Part shown: positions 28,316 to 36,462 of the stretch, in pieces
Position numbering within the stretch: the first letter of the stretch is position 1
How the letters are laid out: each line of letters begins with the position of its first letter
DNA from: JBDHRG01 sp039807445
Lineage (GTDB): Bacteria > Pseudomonadota > Gammaproteobacteria > Competibacterales > Competibacteraceae
Assembly: GCA_039807445.1 (NCBI GenBank)
Contig: JBDHRG010000011.1
Coordinates: 1 to 41,175 of the forward strand
Length of the DNA stretch: 41,175 nucleotides
Direction: 5' to 3'
Made by a program: the position numbers and the translations under genes
The notes under the pieces: generated by a model
Told to the model about the DNA's origin: nothing
Database searches by the model: none
The model's input: only the letters and a program-made list of their open reading frames with translations

Positions 28316-29632
28316 ATGGACCAGCCTTTCGTCGACGCCTTCCGCCAGGCGGTTCCCTACATCAACGCGCACCGCGGCAAGATCTTCGTGATCCTGTTCG
28401 GCGGCGAGGCGGTCGCCGACGACGAGCGCTTCGCCGGGCTGATCCACGATCTGGCGCTGCTCGACGCGCTCGGCGTCAGGCTGGTGCTGGTGCACGGCGC
28501 ACGCCCGCAGGTCGAGGCCGAGCTGCGCGAGGGCGGGCACGAACTGCGCTACGTCAACGGCTTGCGGGTGACCGACGAGGCCGCGCTCGCCGCGGTCAAG
28601 GAAGCGGTCGGCGCGACGCGGATCAAGATCGAGGCGCTGCTGAGCCAGGGCCTGCCGAACTCGCCGATGCACGGTGCGCGGCTGCGCGTGGCTTCGGGCA
28701 ACGCCGTGATCGCGCGCCCGCTCGGCGTGCGCGAGGGCGTCGACTACTGCTACACGGGCGAGGTGCGCCGCGTCGACACCGAGCTGATCCACGCCTGGCA
28801 CGCCGCCGACACCATCGTGCTGCTGTCGCCGATGGGCTACTCGGCCACCGGCGAAGTGTTCAACGTCTCGGCGCGCGAAGTCGCCGCCGCCGCGGCACAG
28901 GCGCTCGGCGCCGAAAAGCTGGTGATGCTGACCGAGGAAGGCGGTCCGCGCGACGCCGAAGGGCGGACGATCCACGAGCTGACGCTGTCGCAGACCGAAA
29001 CGCTGCTGCGCGACGAGGGCGCCGCGCTCAGCGAAGACCTGCGGCTGTCGCTGACCCACGGCCTGGCCGCGTGCCGCCGCGGCGTGCGCCGCACCCACCT
29101 GCTGCCGCGCCAGCTCGATGGCGGGCTCCTGCTCGAGCTGTTCACGCGCGACGGTGTCGGCACGATGATCAGCACCGACCGCTACGAGGGCGCGCGTCGC
29201 GCGACGATCGAAGACGTCGCCGGGCTGATCGAGCTGATCCGTCCGCTCGAGGAAGACGGCACCCTGGTGCGCCGCTCGCGCGAGCGGCTCGAAACCGAGA
29301 TCGACCGCTTCACCGTGCTCGAACGCGACGGCGCGATCATCGGCTGCGCCGCACTGTACACCTTCGGCGAAGAGCCGGTCGGCGAGCTCGCCTGTGTGGC
29401 CATCGACGCCGACTACCGCCGCGGCGGCCGTGCCGACGCACTGCTGGCGGCGGTCGAGGCGCGCGCGCGGCGCGAATGCCTGGAAAAACTGTTCGTGCTC
29501 ACCACGCGCACCGCGCACTGGTTCCGCGAGCGCGGCTTCGTGCCGGCCGAGATCACCGACCTGCCGGTGGCCAAGCAGGCGATGTACAACTTCCAGCGCC
29601 GCTCGAAAGTGTTCATCAAGACGCTGCGCTGA
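28316..29632 (+). CDS. argA: N-acetylglutamate synthase
   Basis: A 438-residue enzyme acetylating glutamate with acetyl-CoA, the first arginine step. The N-terminal amino-acid-kinase-like domain (about residues 1-285) shows FVILFGGEAV, LVLVHGARPQVE and GVRRTHLLPRQLDGGLLLELF; the C-terminal GNAT acetyltransferase domain (about 295-438) shows LACVAIDADYRRGGRADALL, LFVLTTRTAHWFRERGF and the closing YNFQRRSKVFIKTL, as in classical ArgA. In the kinase-like domain the arginine feedback site is expected. No clear Shine-Dalgarno sequence precedes the ATG. Adjacent argE makes sense as a pathway pair, and its presence implies no ArgJ-type acetyl recycling is needed. Confidence 0.96.
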   Translation: MDQPFVDAFRQAVPYINAHRGKIFVILFGGEAVADDERFAGLIHDLALLDALGVRLVLVHGARPQVEAELREGGHELRYVNGLRVTDEAALAAVKEAVGATRIKIEALLSQGLPNSPMHGARLRVASGNAVIARPLGVREGVDYCYTGEVRRVDTELIHAWHAADTIVLLSPMGYSATGEVFNVSAREVAAAAAQALGAEKLVMLTEEGGPRDAEGRTIHELTLSQTETLLRDEGAALSEDLRLSLTHGLAACRRGVRRTHLLPRQLDGGLLLELFTRDGVGTMISTDRYEGARRATIEDVAGLIELIRPLEEDGTLVRRSRERLETEIDRFTVLERDGAIIGCAALYTFGEEPVGELACVAIDADYRRGGRADALLAAVEARARRECLEKLFVLTTRTAHWFRERGFVPAEITDLPVAKQAMYNFQRRSKVFIKTLR

Positions 29633-29849
29633 CCGGCGCGGCCTCGAACGCAACGCCTCGACCCGGATCAGTTCCCGCACGGCGCTTGCGGGCGATATTG
29701 GCGCCGTGCTCAACTGTCGCCCGGGGGGCAAGCCCCTGCCGGCGCGCCGGCAGGGGGCCAGGGCAAAGTCAAATCCGGGATACCGGATCGAGCTTCTCCC
29801 GTGCATGTACACGGGGATCGACCGTCCGTTCTGAGGAGAGAGCGAAATC
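29633..29849. other. Intergenic region with nested inverted repeats
   Basis: Between argA and the cytochrome gene there are 217 bases with no coding sequence. CACGGCGC pairs with GCGCCGTG across 29678-29708. A perfect 24-base palindrome follows at 29733-29756. Either may end the argA transcript, though no T-run follows. GAGGAGAG near 29832 is the ribosome binding site of the next gene. Confidence 0.5.
29733..29756. repeat. Perfect 24-bp palindrome
   Basis: CCCCTGCCGGCG is followed immediately by its exact reverse complement, with no loop. Such a sequence could form a cruciform, bind a dimeric protein, or be the remnant of a stem-loop repeat. Confidence 0.7.
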
Positions 29850-30161
29850 ATGAAAACCCTTCACGGCATCGCCGGCGCCCTGATGCTGGGCGCGCTGCTC
29901 GCCGCCCCGGCTCAGGCCGACCAGGCGCTGGCACAGAAATACGCCTGCATGGCGTGCCACTCGGTCGACCAGAAGCTGGTCGGCCCGTCCTACAAGGACG
30001 TCGCCGCCAAGTACAAGGGCGATGCCACGGCTGCCGACAAGCTGGCCGCCAAGGTCAAGGCCGGCGGCGCCGGCGTCTGGGGCCAGATCCCGATGCCGCC
30101 CAACCCGTCGGTCCCCGACGAAGACCTGAAGAAGATCGTCGCCTGGATCCTGTCGCTGTAA
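29850..30161 (+). CDS. Small class I cytochrome c (c551/c552-like)
   Basis: A 103-residue periplasmic mono-haem cytochrome. The signal peptide MKTLHGIAGALMLGALLAA ends near AQA; the mature ~80 residues carry CMACH at 33-37 and the axial Met82 in GQIPMPPNPSV, with VGPSYKDVAAKYKG and the C-terminal helix LKKIVAWILSL typical of cytochrome c551/c8. It probably shuttles electrons to terminal oxidases or denitrification reductases. The ribosome binding site GAGGAGAG is strong, in line with abundant expression. A good stem-loop terminator follows, so it is likely a single-gene transcript. Confidence 0.94.
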   Translation: MKTLHGIAGALMLGALLAAPAQADQALAQKYACMACHSVDQKLVGPSYKDVAAKYKGDATAADKLAAKVKAGGAGVWGQIPMPPNPSVPDEDLKKIVAWILSL

Positions 30162-30178
30162 GCGCAGCGCGATCGACA

Positions 30179-30206
30179 CCGAGGCCGGCCCCAGCGCCGG
30201 CCTCGG
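30179..30206 (+). terminator. Terminator after the small cytochrome c gene
   Basis: Eleven perfect pairs (30179-30189 with 30196-30206) enclose a 6-base loop, 17 bases after the stop, followed by TCGTTT. The T-run is short but position and stability fit an intrinsic terminator. Confidence 0.6.
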
Positions 30207-30315
30207 TCGTTTCGGCGACCAAATACCACCGGCTGCGTACCATGCGCCGCACCCGCCTCGCGTGGTACAGCGGCCGTTCGTGGCCGAACGCCGCTCGCCT
30301 GCCCGGAGGAGAGCC

Positions 30316-31914
30316 ATGCCTCTCGCAACCCGCCCGGCCCCGCATCGCGCATGCGCGGCCCTGCTCGCCACGCTGCTGGCCGCCCTCCTCGCCGCCCCCA
30401 GCGCCGCCGCCGGCACCGACGATGGCGATTTCCGCCTGACCCTGGTGCAGATGAACGACGTCTACGAACTGCGTCCGCTCGCCGGGCTCGGCGGCCTGGC
30501 GCGCGTCGGCACCCTGCTGAAGCGGCTCGGGCACGGGGACGGCCGCAGCAACGTGCTCGCCGTCCTGGCCGGCGACCTGCTGAGCCCTTCGGCGCTCGGG
30601 AATGCGAAGGTCGACGGCAAGGCCCTGCACGGCAAGCAGATGGTCGAGGTGATGAACGCGCTGCGACTCGATTACGCGACCTTCGGCAATCACGAGTTCG
30701 ACCTGAAGGCGGGTGAGTTCGAAGAGCGCCTCGGGGAGTCGGATTTCACCTGGATCGCGAGCAACATCACGTTCCCGGCGCGGGCGCCGTACACCGACAG
30801 GATCGCGACGAGCAAGATCGTCGAAATCGGCAACGGCAGTGGCGCGACGGCGCGGGTTGGTCTGCTCGGCCTGACGCTCCAGACCGCTGCCCCGCCGGGC
30901 ATCGGCATTTCAGACGACACGGTCGCCATCGCGCGCAAAGTCGCGGCGCAGCTGCGCGACGAGGAAAAGGCGGAGCTCGTCATCGCCATCACGCATCTGC
31001 CGCTCGCTCAGGACATCCGGCTGGCCGAGGAGGTGCCGGCGATCGACCTGATCCTGGGTGGCCACGAACACGAGAACGTCAATGTCCAGCGCGGCCCCGG
31101 CTCCACGCCGATCGTCAAGGCCGACGCCAATGCCCGCACGGTCTATGTACACCGGCTCGCCTATGCGCGCGGCACCCGGCAGCTGCGCATCGATTCGTGC
31201 CTGCAGCGCATCACCGCCGAACTGGCCGAAGACGAGGCGATCAGAGCGCTGATCGACGGCATCGTGAAGACGGCCTACACCGCACTCGCCACCGACGGCA
31301 TCGACCCGACCGCCACCATCGCCACGACGTCGGTTGTCCTCGACGGCCGCGAAAGCTCGGTGCGAAACGGGCCGACCAACCTGACCCGATTGATCGCACA
31401 AGGCATGCTGGAGAGCTTCGCGGACGCGCAGCTCGCGATGTTCAACAGCGGGTCCATCCGCATCGACGACACGCTCGAAGGCGCGCTTTCCGGCTACGAC
31501 GTACTGCGCATCCTGCCCTATCCGGGCTACGCCCGGCTCGTTCTCATGCCCGGCGTCGTGATCAAGAAACTCCTCGACGACAACCCCGCACGCACGGGCC
31601 ACGGCGGCTTCCTGCAAACCGCCGGCGTGGTTCAGTCCGCAAACGGTGCGTGGTCGATCGGCGGCAAGGCGCTGGATGCGGCTGCCGACTATCGCGTCGC
31701 GATCAACGATTTTCTGCTGAAAGGTACCGACATTCCCGAACTGGACATGACCGTTCCGGGCAATCGCATCCGTCCGGCCGGTGATTCGACGTTCGACCTG
31801 AAGACGCTGCTGATCGCGAAGCTGAAGCAGCTTCCGCCCGCAGTGAGCACCGCCGACGCGCCGTCCGCGAGCCCGACCGCCGTCGGCACGGTCAAGCAGA
31901 TGCGCTGCTACTGA
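30316..31914 (+). CDS. Secreted 5'-nucleotidase / metallophosphatase
   Basis: A 532-residue exported enzyme of the 5'-nucleotidase family, expected to dephosphorylate nucleotides or other phosphoesters in the periplasm. The ATG at 30316 follows GGAGGAGAG and opens a signal peptide (ACAALLATLLAALLAA, cleaved near SAAA). The calcineurin-like domain has LAGDLLSP (Asp87), FGNHEFD (Asn125-His126), ITHLPLAQD and GGHEHENV; the C-terminal domain (about 330-525) has NSGSIRIDD and the LRILPYPG substrate segment. The first motif reads QMNDVYEL: Asp48 is kept but the usual His two residues later is Tyr50. That is seen in a subgroup of the family, so it need not mean loss of activity. It converges on the epimerase gene. 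Confidence 0.88.
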   Translation: MPLATRPAPHRACAALLATLLAALLAAPSAAAGTDDGDFRLTLVQMNDVYELRPLAGLGGLARVGTLLKRLGHGDGRSNVLAVLAGDLLSPSALGNAKVDGKALHGKQMVEVMNALRLDYATFGNHEFDLKAGEFEERLGESDFTWIASNITFPARAPYTDRIATSKIVEIGNGSGATARVGLLGLTLQTAAPPGIGISDDTVAIARKVAAQLRDEEKAELVIAITHLPLAQDIRLAEEVPAIDLILGGHEHENVNVQRGPGSTPIVKADANARTVYVHRLAYARGTRQLRIDSCLQRITAELAEDEAIRALIDGIVKTAYTALATDGIDPTATIATTSVVLDGRESSVRNGPTNLTRLIAQGMLESFADAQLAMFNSGSIRIDDTLEGALSGYDVLRILPYPGYARLVLMPGVVIKKLLDDNPARTGHGGFLQTAGVVQSANGAWSIGGKALDAAADYRVAINDFLLKGTDIPELDMTVPGNRIRPAGDSTFDLKTLLIAKLKQLPPAVSTADAPSASPTAVGTVKQMRCY

Positions 31915-32026
31915 AGGAGCTCACCGCACCGCTCACCGGCGGGAGCTCGACCTCGCGCGACAGTTCGCGCGCTCGGTGCAGAAAACGTGCCTCTATGGCG
32001 CGATCGCCCTGGGCGATCCTCTCCCC

Positions 32027-33034
<1,008 letters not shown>

Positions 33035-33058
33035 GGGGTCGGAAACCTTCGCAAGGAA

Positions 33059-33414
33059 TCAGGGCCGGAAGCTGCGCAGACGCTCGAGCACCACGGCCGG
33101 ATACTCGGCCGGAGCGACGAGGAACGCCGACAGATCGCGGTAGCGGGCATCCTTCAGCGCCTGCAGCAGGATCTCGGGCTTGAAGTTCATGTAGTCGTCG
33201 AGCATGGCGTTGTGGAAGCCGACCGCCTGCACCAGCGCGCTATAGGCAGCGTCGGCGAGCGCGCCGGTTTCGTGCAGCACGAAGAAGGCTTCGCGCGCGC
33301 GCGCCGAACAGCACGGTGGCAGCGACTTCCGGCAGTGCGCCGAAACCTCCCCTGCAGGCGCGCTTCATCGAAGCGCGGCAGGCGACGCAGGCGGCGGTGG
33401 AGATCGGACTGCAT
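33059..33414 (-). pseudogene. Remnant of an MNT/HepT toxin-antitoxin pair
   Basis: The open part (33059-33280, 73 codons) matches the C-terminal half of HepT-type HEPN proteins: LHETGALADAAYSALVQAVGFHN, then KPEILLQALKD and DLSAFLV. The HepT catalytic Arg-X4-His region reads HNAMLD, so both key residues are gone. Upstream, in two other frames, come MQSDLHRRLRRLPRFDEARL (start 33414) and LPEVAATVLFGARAR, which resembles the N-terminus and the GSxAR motif of the MNT nucleotidyltransferase antitoxin. Most of the MNT domain is missing. The frame breaks at a (GC)6 tract, 33293-33304; one extra GC unit would rejoin the second and third frames. It looks like a decayed fusion of both genes. Confidence 0.5.
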
Positions 33415-33453
33415 GTCAGGGGCGAGACACGCGGGGCGAGCGAAAGACGGTTT

Positions 33454-33488
33454 CACTGGCGCCTCGTGCCTCGCACTTCGTGCCTTGC
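33454..33488. repeat. Heptamer array 4, just 3' of wecB
   Basis: Five units: CACTGGC, GCCTCGT, GCCTCGC, ACTTCGT, GCCTTGC. The array ends three bases before the wecB stop codon as read on this strand. Bases 33420-33450 hold a weak inverted counterpart around an AAAGACG loop like that in array 7. Confidence 0.65.
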
Positions 33489-33491
33489 CGG

Positions 33492-34670
33492 TCATCCGAA
33501 CCGCTCCGCCAGCACCTCGACGATCCGCTCCGCGGCCCGCCCGTCCCACAGCTCGGGGATGCGCCCGGCCTTGCCGCCGCTCGCGAGCACCTCGTCGACG
33601 GCTGCGCGCAGCGCCAGCGGATCGGTGCCGACCAGGGTGTTGGTGCCGCACGTCACCGTGATCGGCCGCTCGGTGGTCTCGCGCAGCGTGATGCACGGCA
33701 CGCCGAGCGCAGTGGTTTCTTCTTGCAGGCCGCCGGAGTCGGTCAGTACCATCCGCGCCGCGGCCATCAGGCCGAGGATCTCGAGATAGCCCTGCGGCGG
33801 CAGGCACAGCAACCGCCGCGTGTCGAGCAGGTGTCCGAGTCCCGCCTCGCGGATCTTGTTCTCGGTTCGCGGGTGCACCGGGAAGACGATCGGCAGGCGC
33901 TCGCTGATCCGGTTCAGCTCGCTCAGCAGCCGCGCCAGCACCGCCGGGTCGTCGACGTTCGACGGCCGGTGCAGCGTCAGCACCGCGTAGCCGGTGGGGC
34001 TGTCGGTGAACAGCGCCGGGTCGGCCGCCGCGGCCAGCGTCTGCGCCGCCGGCACCGTGCTGGCCTGGCTGGCGCGCAGCGTGTCGATCATCACGTTGCC
34101 GGCGAAGTGCACGCGCTCGGGGTCGATGCCTTCGCGCACCAGGTTGTCGAGCGCCTCGCGCTCGGTGGTGAACAGCAGGTCCGAGATCTGGTCGGTGAGG
34201 ACGCGGTTGACCTCCTCGGGCATGGCGCGGTCGCGCGAGCGCAAACCCGCCTCGACGTGGATCACCGTCACGCCCTTCTTCGCCGCCACCAGCGCGCAGG
34301 CGATGGTCGAGTTGACGTCGCCGACCACCAGCACCGCGGCCGGCCGTTCCTGGTCGAGCACCGGCTCGAAGCGCTTCATGATCTCGGCGGTCTGCACCGC
34401 GTGGCTGCCCGAGCCGACCTCGAGGCTGATGTCCGGCGCCGGGATGCCGAGCTGCTCGAAGAAGCGCTGGTTCATCGCCACGTCGTAGTGCTGACCGGTG
34501 TGCACCAGCTTCACCGCCAGCCGCGGTGCCCGCGCCCGGAACGCCGCCATGATCGGCGCGATCTTCATGAAGTTGGGGCGCGCGCCCACTACACACAGGA
34601 TCGAGGGGCGAGGAGCGAGGGGCGAGGGGCTCGAGTCCGGCGTCATAGGTTTTTCCATGTCCTGCTGCAT
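33492..34670 (-). CDS. wecB: UDP-N-acetylglucosamine 2-epimerase (non-hydrolysing)
   Basis: A 392-residue GT-B-fold epimerase interconverting UDP-GlcNAc and UDP-ManNAc. Family motifs: VVGARPNFMKIAPIM, VHTGQHYDVAMN, VLVVGDVNSTIACALVAAKK, HVEAGLRSRDRAMPEEVNR, TLHRPSNVD and the UDP-binding TDSGGLQEE. The catalytic acid/base positions (Asp in GDVNS, Glu in EAGLR and EE, His in LHRPSN) appear intact. The N-terminal ~23 residues before ILCVVGAR are not part of the family: SSPSPLAPRPS is the translation of heptamer array 5. The start at 34670 is 13 bases after the S23-like gene; an ATG eight codons later is equally possible. Confidence 0.93.
   Translation of the reverse strand: MQQDMEKPMTPDSSPSPLAPRPSILCVVGARPNFMKIAPIMAAFRARAPRLAVKLVHTGQHYDVAMNQRFFEQLGIPAPDISLEVGSGSHAVQTAEIMKRFEPVLDQERPAAVLVVGDVNSTIACALVAAKKGVTVIHVEAGLRSRDRAMPEEVNRVLTDQISDLLFTTEREALDNLVREGIDPERVHFAGNVMIDTLRASQASTVPAAQTLAAAADPALFTDSPTGYAVLTLHRPSNVDDPAVLARLLSELNRISERLPIVFPVHPRTENKIREAGLGHLLDTRRLLCLPPQGYLEILGLMAAARMVLTDSGGLQEETTALGVPCITLRETTERPITVTCGTNTLVGTDPLALRAAVDEVLASGGKAGRIPELWDGRAAERIVEVLAERFG
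34599..34635. repeat. Heptamer array 5, inside the 5' end of wecB
   Basis: Four 7-base units (GATCGAG, GGGCGAG, GAGCGAG, GGGCGAG) followed by GGGCTCGAG. On the coding strand of wecB they give alternating Ser/Pro/Leu/Ala/Arg codons preceding the conserved domain. Only one arm is present here. Confidence 0.7.
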
Positions 34671-34683
34671 CTTTGACTGAACC

Positions 34684-35055
34684 TCAAGGCCTGCGGTCGG
34701 GGTCCATGGAGGTGCGAAGGCCGGCGATCAGCCGGTTCACTTCTCCCGCCTGGGCCTTCGCAGCCTAGAACTGATCTTCCTGCAGATAACCGATGTCGAG
34801 GGCGACGTAGAGCTGCGAAATGACTTCACCGCAAGAGCCCTTGGCAATCAGCAGGAAATGCCGAAACTCGGCAGCTCCACCCCGCTCGAAGCCCTCGGCG
34901 ATATTCGACATGACCGAAACCGCAGCGCGCCGGCTCTGATCTCGCAAGCCGAAATCACGGCCGAAGCGCGCTTCCCCGGTCAGCGCGTAGATCCGCCGCG
35001 TCAGCAACCGCGCCTTCTGCCACGCGATCAGATCCTCCGGTCGCCGGCACCCCAC
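34684..35055 (-). pseudogene. Four-helix bundle (S23-like) protein with an in-frame amber codon
   Basis: From a GTG at 35055 the frame encodes 96 residues: RPEDLIAWQKARLLTRRIYAL, LRDQSRRAAVSVMSNIAEGFERG and LYVALDIGYLQEDQF, the S23/TIGR02436 four-helix signature. A TAG (34765-34767) follows. Reading on in the same frame gives AAKAQAGEVNRLIAGLRTS, the family's usual last helix, to a TGA at 34684. So the natural protein of 121 residues is cut by one nonsense codon (GAG, CAG or AAG to TAG). Family members lie in rRNA intervening sequences or stand alone, often among polysaccharide genes, with unknown function. The GTG start lies in heptamer array 6. Without its last helix the protein may misfold, unless the amber codon is suppressed. 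Confidence 0.8.
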
Positions 35056-35087
35056 TCGCGCCTCGCGCTTCGTGCCTCGAGCCTTTT
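35053..35087. repeat. Heptamer array 6, between UDP-sugar dehydrogenase and S23-like gene
   Basis: Five units: CACTCGC, GCCTCGC, GCTTCGT, GCCTCGA, GCCTTTT. Its one end holds the stop codon of the dehydrogenase (35086-35088), its other end the GTG start of the S23-like gene. The order CACTSGC then GCCTCGN is shared with arrays 4 and 7. Confidence 0.75.
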
Positions 35088-36363
35088 ACAAGCGCCCGTC
35101 GACCGCCTCGCGCGGCAGCACGTACTTGACATCGAACAGCACCGCGTTCGGCTTGCCCAGCGCGCGGATCGCCGCCGCGCCCATCGCCTTGAACTCGCGG
35201 TGGCCGACGGCGACGATGATGGCGTCGTACTGCTCGGCGATCAGCGTCCTGATCGGGCGGATGCCGTACTCGTGCTCGGCCTCTCGAGCGTCGATCCACG
35301 GGTCGTACACATCGACCCGGGCGTGGAACTGCTCGAGCTCGGCGATGATGTCCACCACCCGGGTGTTGCGCAGATCCGGGCAGTCCTCCTTGAAGGTCAG
35401 CCCCAGCACCAGGATGCGCGCCCCGACCACGTGGATGCGCCGCTGCGTCATCAGCCGCATCACCTGGCTGGCGACGTACTGCCCCATGCCGTCGTTGATC
35501 CGCCGCCCGGCCAGGATCACCTCGGGGTGGTAGCCGATCGCCTGCGCCTTGTGCGTCAGGTAGTAGGGGTCGACGCCGATGCAGTGCCCGCCGACCAGCC
35601 CCGGCCGGAAGGGCAGGAAGTTCCACTTGGTGCCGGCCGCCAGCAGCACCTCCTCGGTGTCGATGCCGAGGCGGTGGAAGATCAGGGCCAGTTCGTTGAC
35701 CAGGGCGATGTTGACGTCGCGCTGGGTGTTCTCGATCACCTTGGCCGCCTCGGCCACCCGGATCGAACTGACGCGGTGGGTGCCGGCGCTGATCACGGCG
35801 CGGTACAGCGCATCGACGAACGCCGCCACCGCCGGTGTCGAGCCCGAGGTCACCTTCTGGATGGTGGTGAGGCGGTGCGCCTTGTCGCCGGGGTTGATGC
35901 GCTCGGGACTGTAGCCGGCGAAGAAGTCCTGGTTGAAGCGCAGTCCCGAGACGCGCTCGAGCACCGGCACGCACACCTCCTCGGTCGCCCCCGGATAGAC
36001 GGTCGACTCGTAGATCACCACCGCCTCGCGCTCCAGCACCCGGCCCACCGTTTCGCTGGCCTTGACCAGCGGCGTCAGGTCGGGGCGCTTGGCGCTGTCG
36101 ATCGGCGTCGGCACGGTGACGATGAACACGTTGCAGCCGCGCAGGTCCTCGGGCGCGCTGGAGAAGCGCAGCTGTGTGGCGGCGGCCAGCGCCTCGGGCT
36201 CGACCTCGAGCGTGCTGTCGCGCCCGGCCTCGAGCTCGGCGATGCGCTCGGGCTTGATGTCGAAGCCCAGCACCGGAAAGCGCTGGCCGAACGCCACCGC
36301 CAGCGGCAGGCCGACGTAGCCGAGGCCGATCAGGCCGATCCGGACGTCATCCAATCCCTTCAT
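35086..36363 (-). CDS. UDP-N-acetylhexosamine dehydrogenase (TviB/WbpO-like)
   Basis: A 425-residue NAD-dependent nucleotide-sugar dehydrogenase of the UDP-glucose/GDP-mannose family. The Rossmann motif GLIGLGYVGLPLA is at residues 10-22; VTVPTPID, YESTVYPGATEE, AGYSPERINPGD, AAKVIENTQRDVNIALVNEL and the catalytic-Cys motif GLVGGHCIGVDPYY follow, then LTFKEDCPDLRNTRV in the C-terminal domain. This set is typical of TviB/WbpO (UDP-GlcNAc or UDP-GalNAc 6-dehydrogenases); UDP-glucose cannot be excluded as substrate. GGAGAG precedes the ATG. The product would feed a uronic-acid-containing surface polysaccharide along with the epimerases. Both ends of the gene are bordered by heptamer arrays. Confidence 0.9.
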   Translation of the reverse strand: MKGLDDVRIGLIGLGYVGLPLAVAFGQRFPVLGFDIKPERIAELEAGRDSTLEVEPEALAAATQLRFSSAPEDLRGCNVFIVTVPTPIDSAKRPDLTPLVKASETVGRVLEREAVVIYESTVYPGATEEVCVPVLERVSGLRFNQDFFAGYSPERINPGDKAHRLTTIQKVTSGSTPAVAAFVDALYRAVISAGTHRVSSIRVAEAAKVIENTQRDVNIALVNELALIFHRLGIDTEEVLLAAGTKWNFLPFRPGLVGGHCIGVDPYYLTHKAQAIGYHPEVILAGRRINDGMGQYVASQVMRLMTQRRIHVVGARILVLGLTFKEDCPDLRNTRVVDIIAELEQFHARVDVYDPWIDAREAEHEYGIRPIRTLIAEQYDAIIVAVGHREFKAMGAAAIRALGKPNAVLFDVKYVLPREAVDGRL

Positions 36364-36389
36364 CGTTTCTCTCCGAAAATTCCAGGCAT

Positions 36390-36462
36390 GAGGAGCGAGG
36401 TTCGAGGCACGAGTAAAAGACGCCTCTCACTCGCGCCTCGAGCCTCGTGCCTCGCTCCTTCA
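36390..36462. repeat. Heptamer array 7 (inverted arms) between glmS and the dehydrogenase
   Basis: Left arm: GAGGAGC, GAGGTTC, GAGGCAC, GAGTAAA (36390-36417). Right arm: CACTCGC, GCCTCGA, GCCTCGT, GCCTCGC, TCCTTCA (36428-36462). The arms match as inverted repeats at about 20 of 24 positions and would form a hairpin. The right arm begins exactly at the glmS stop codon (36460-36462). Confidence 0.8.
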
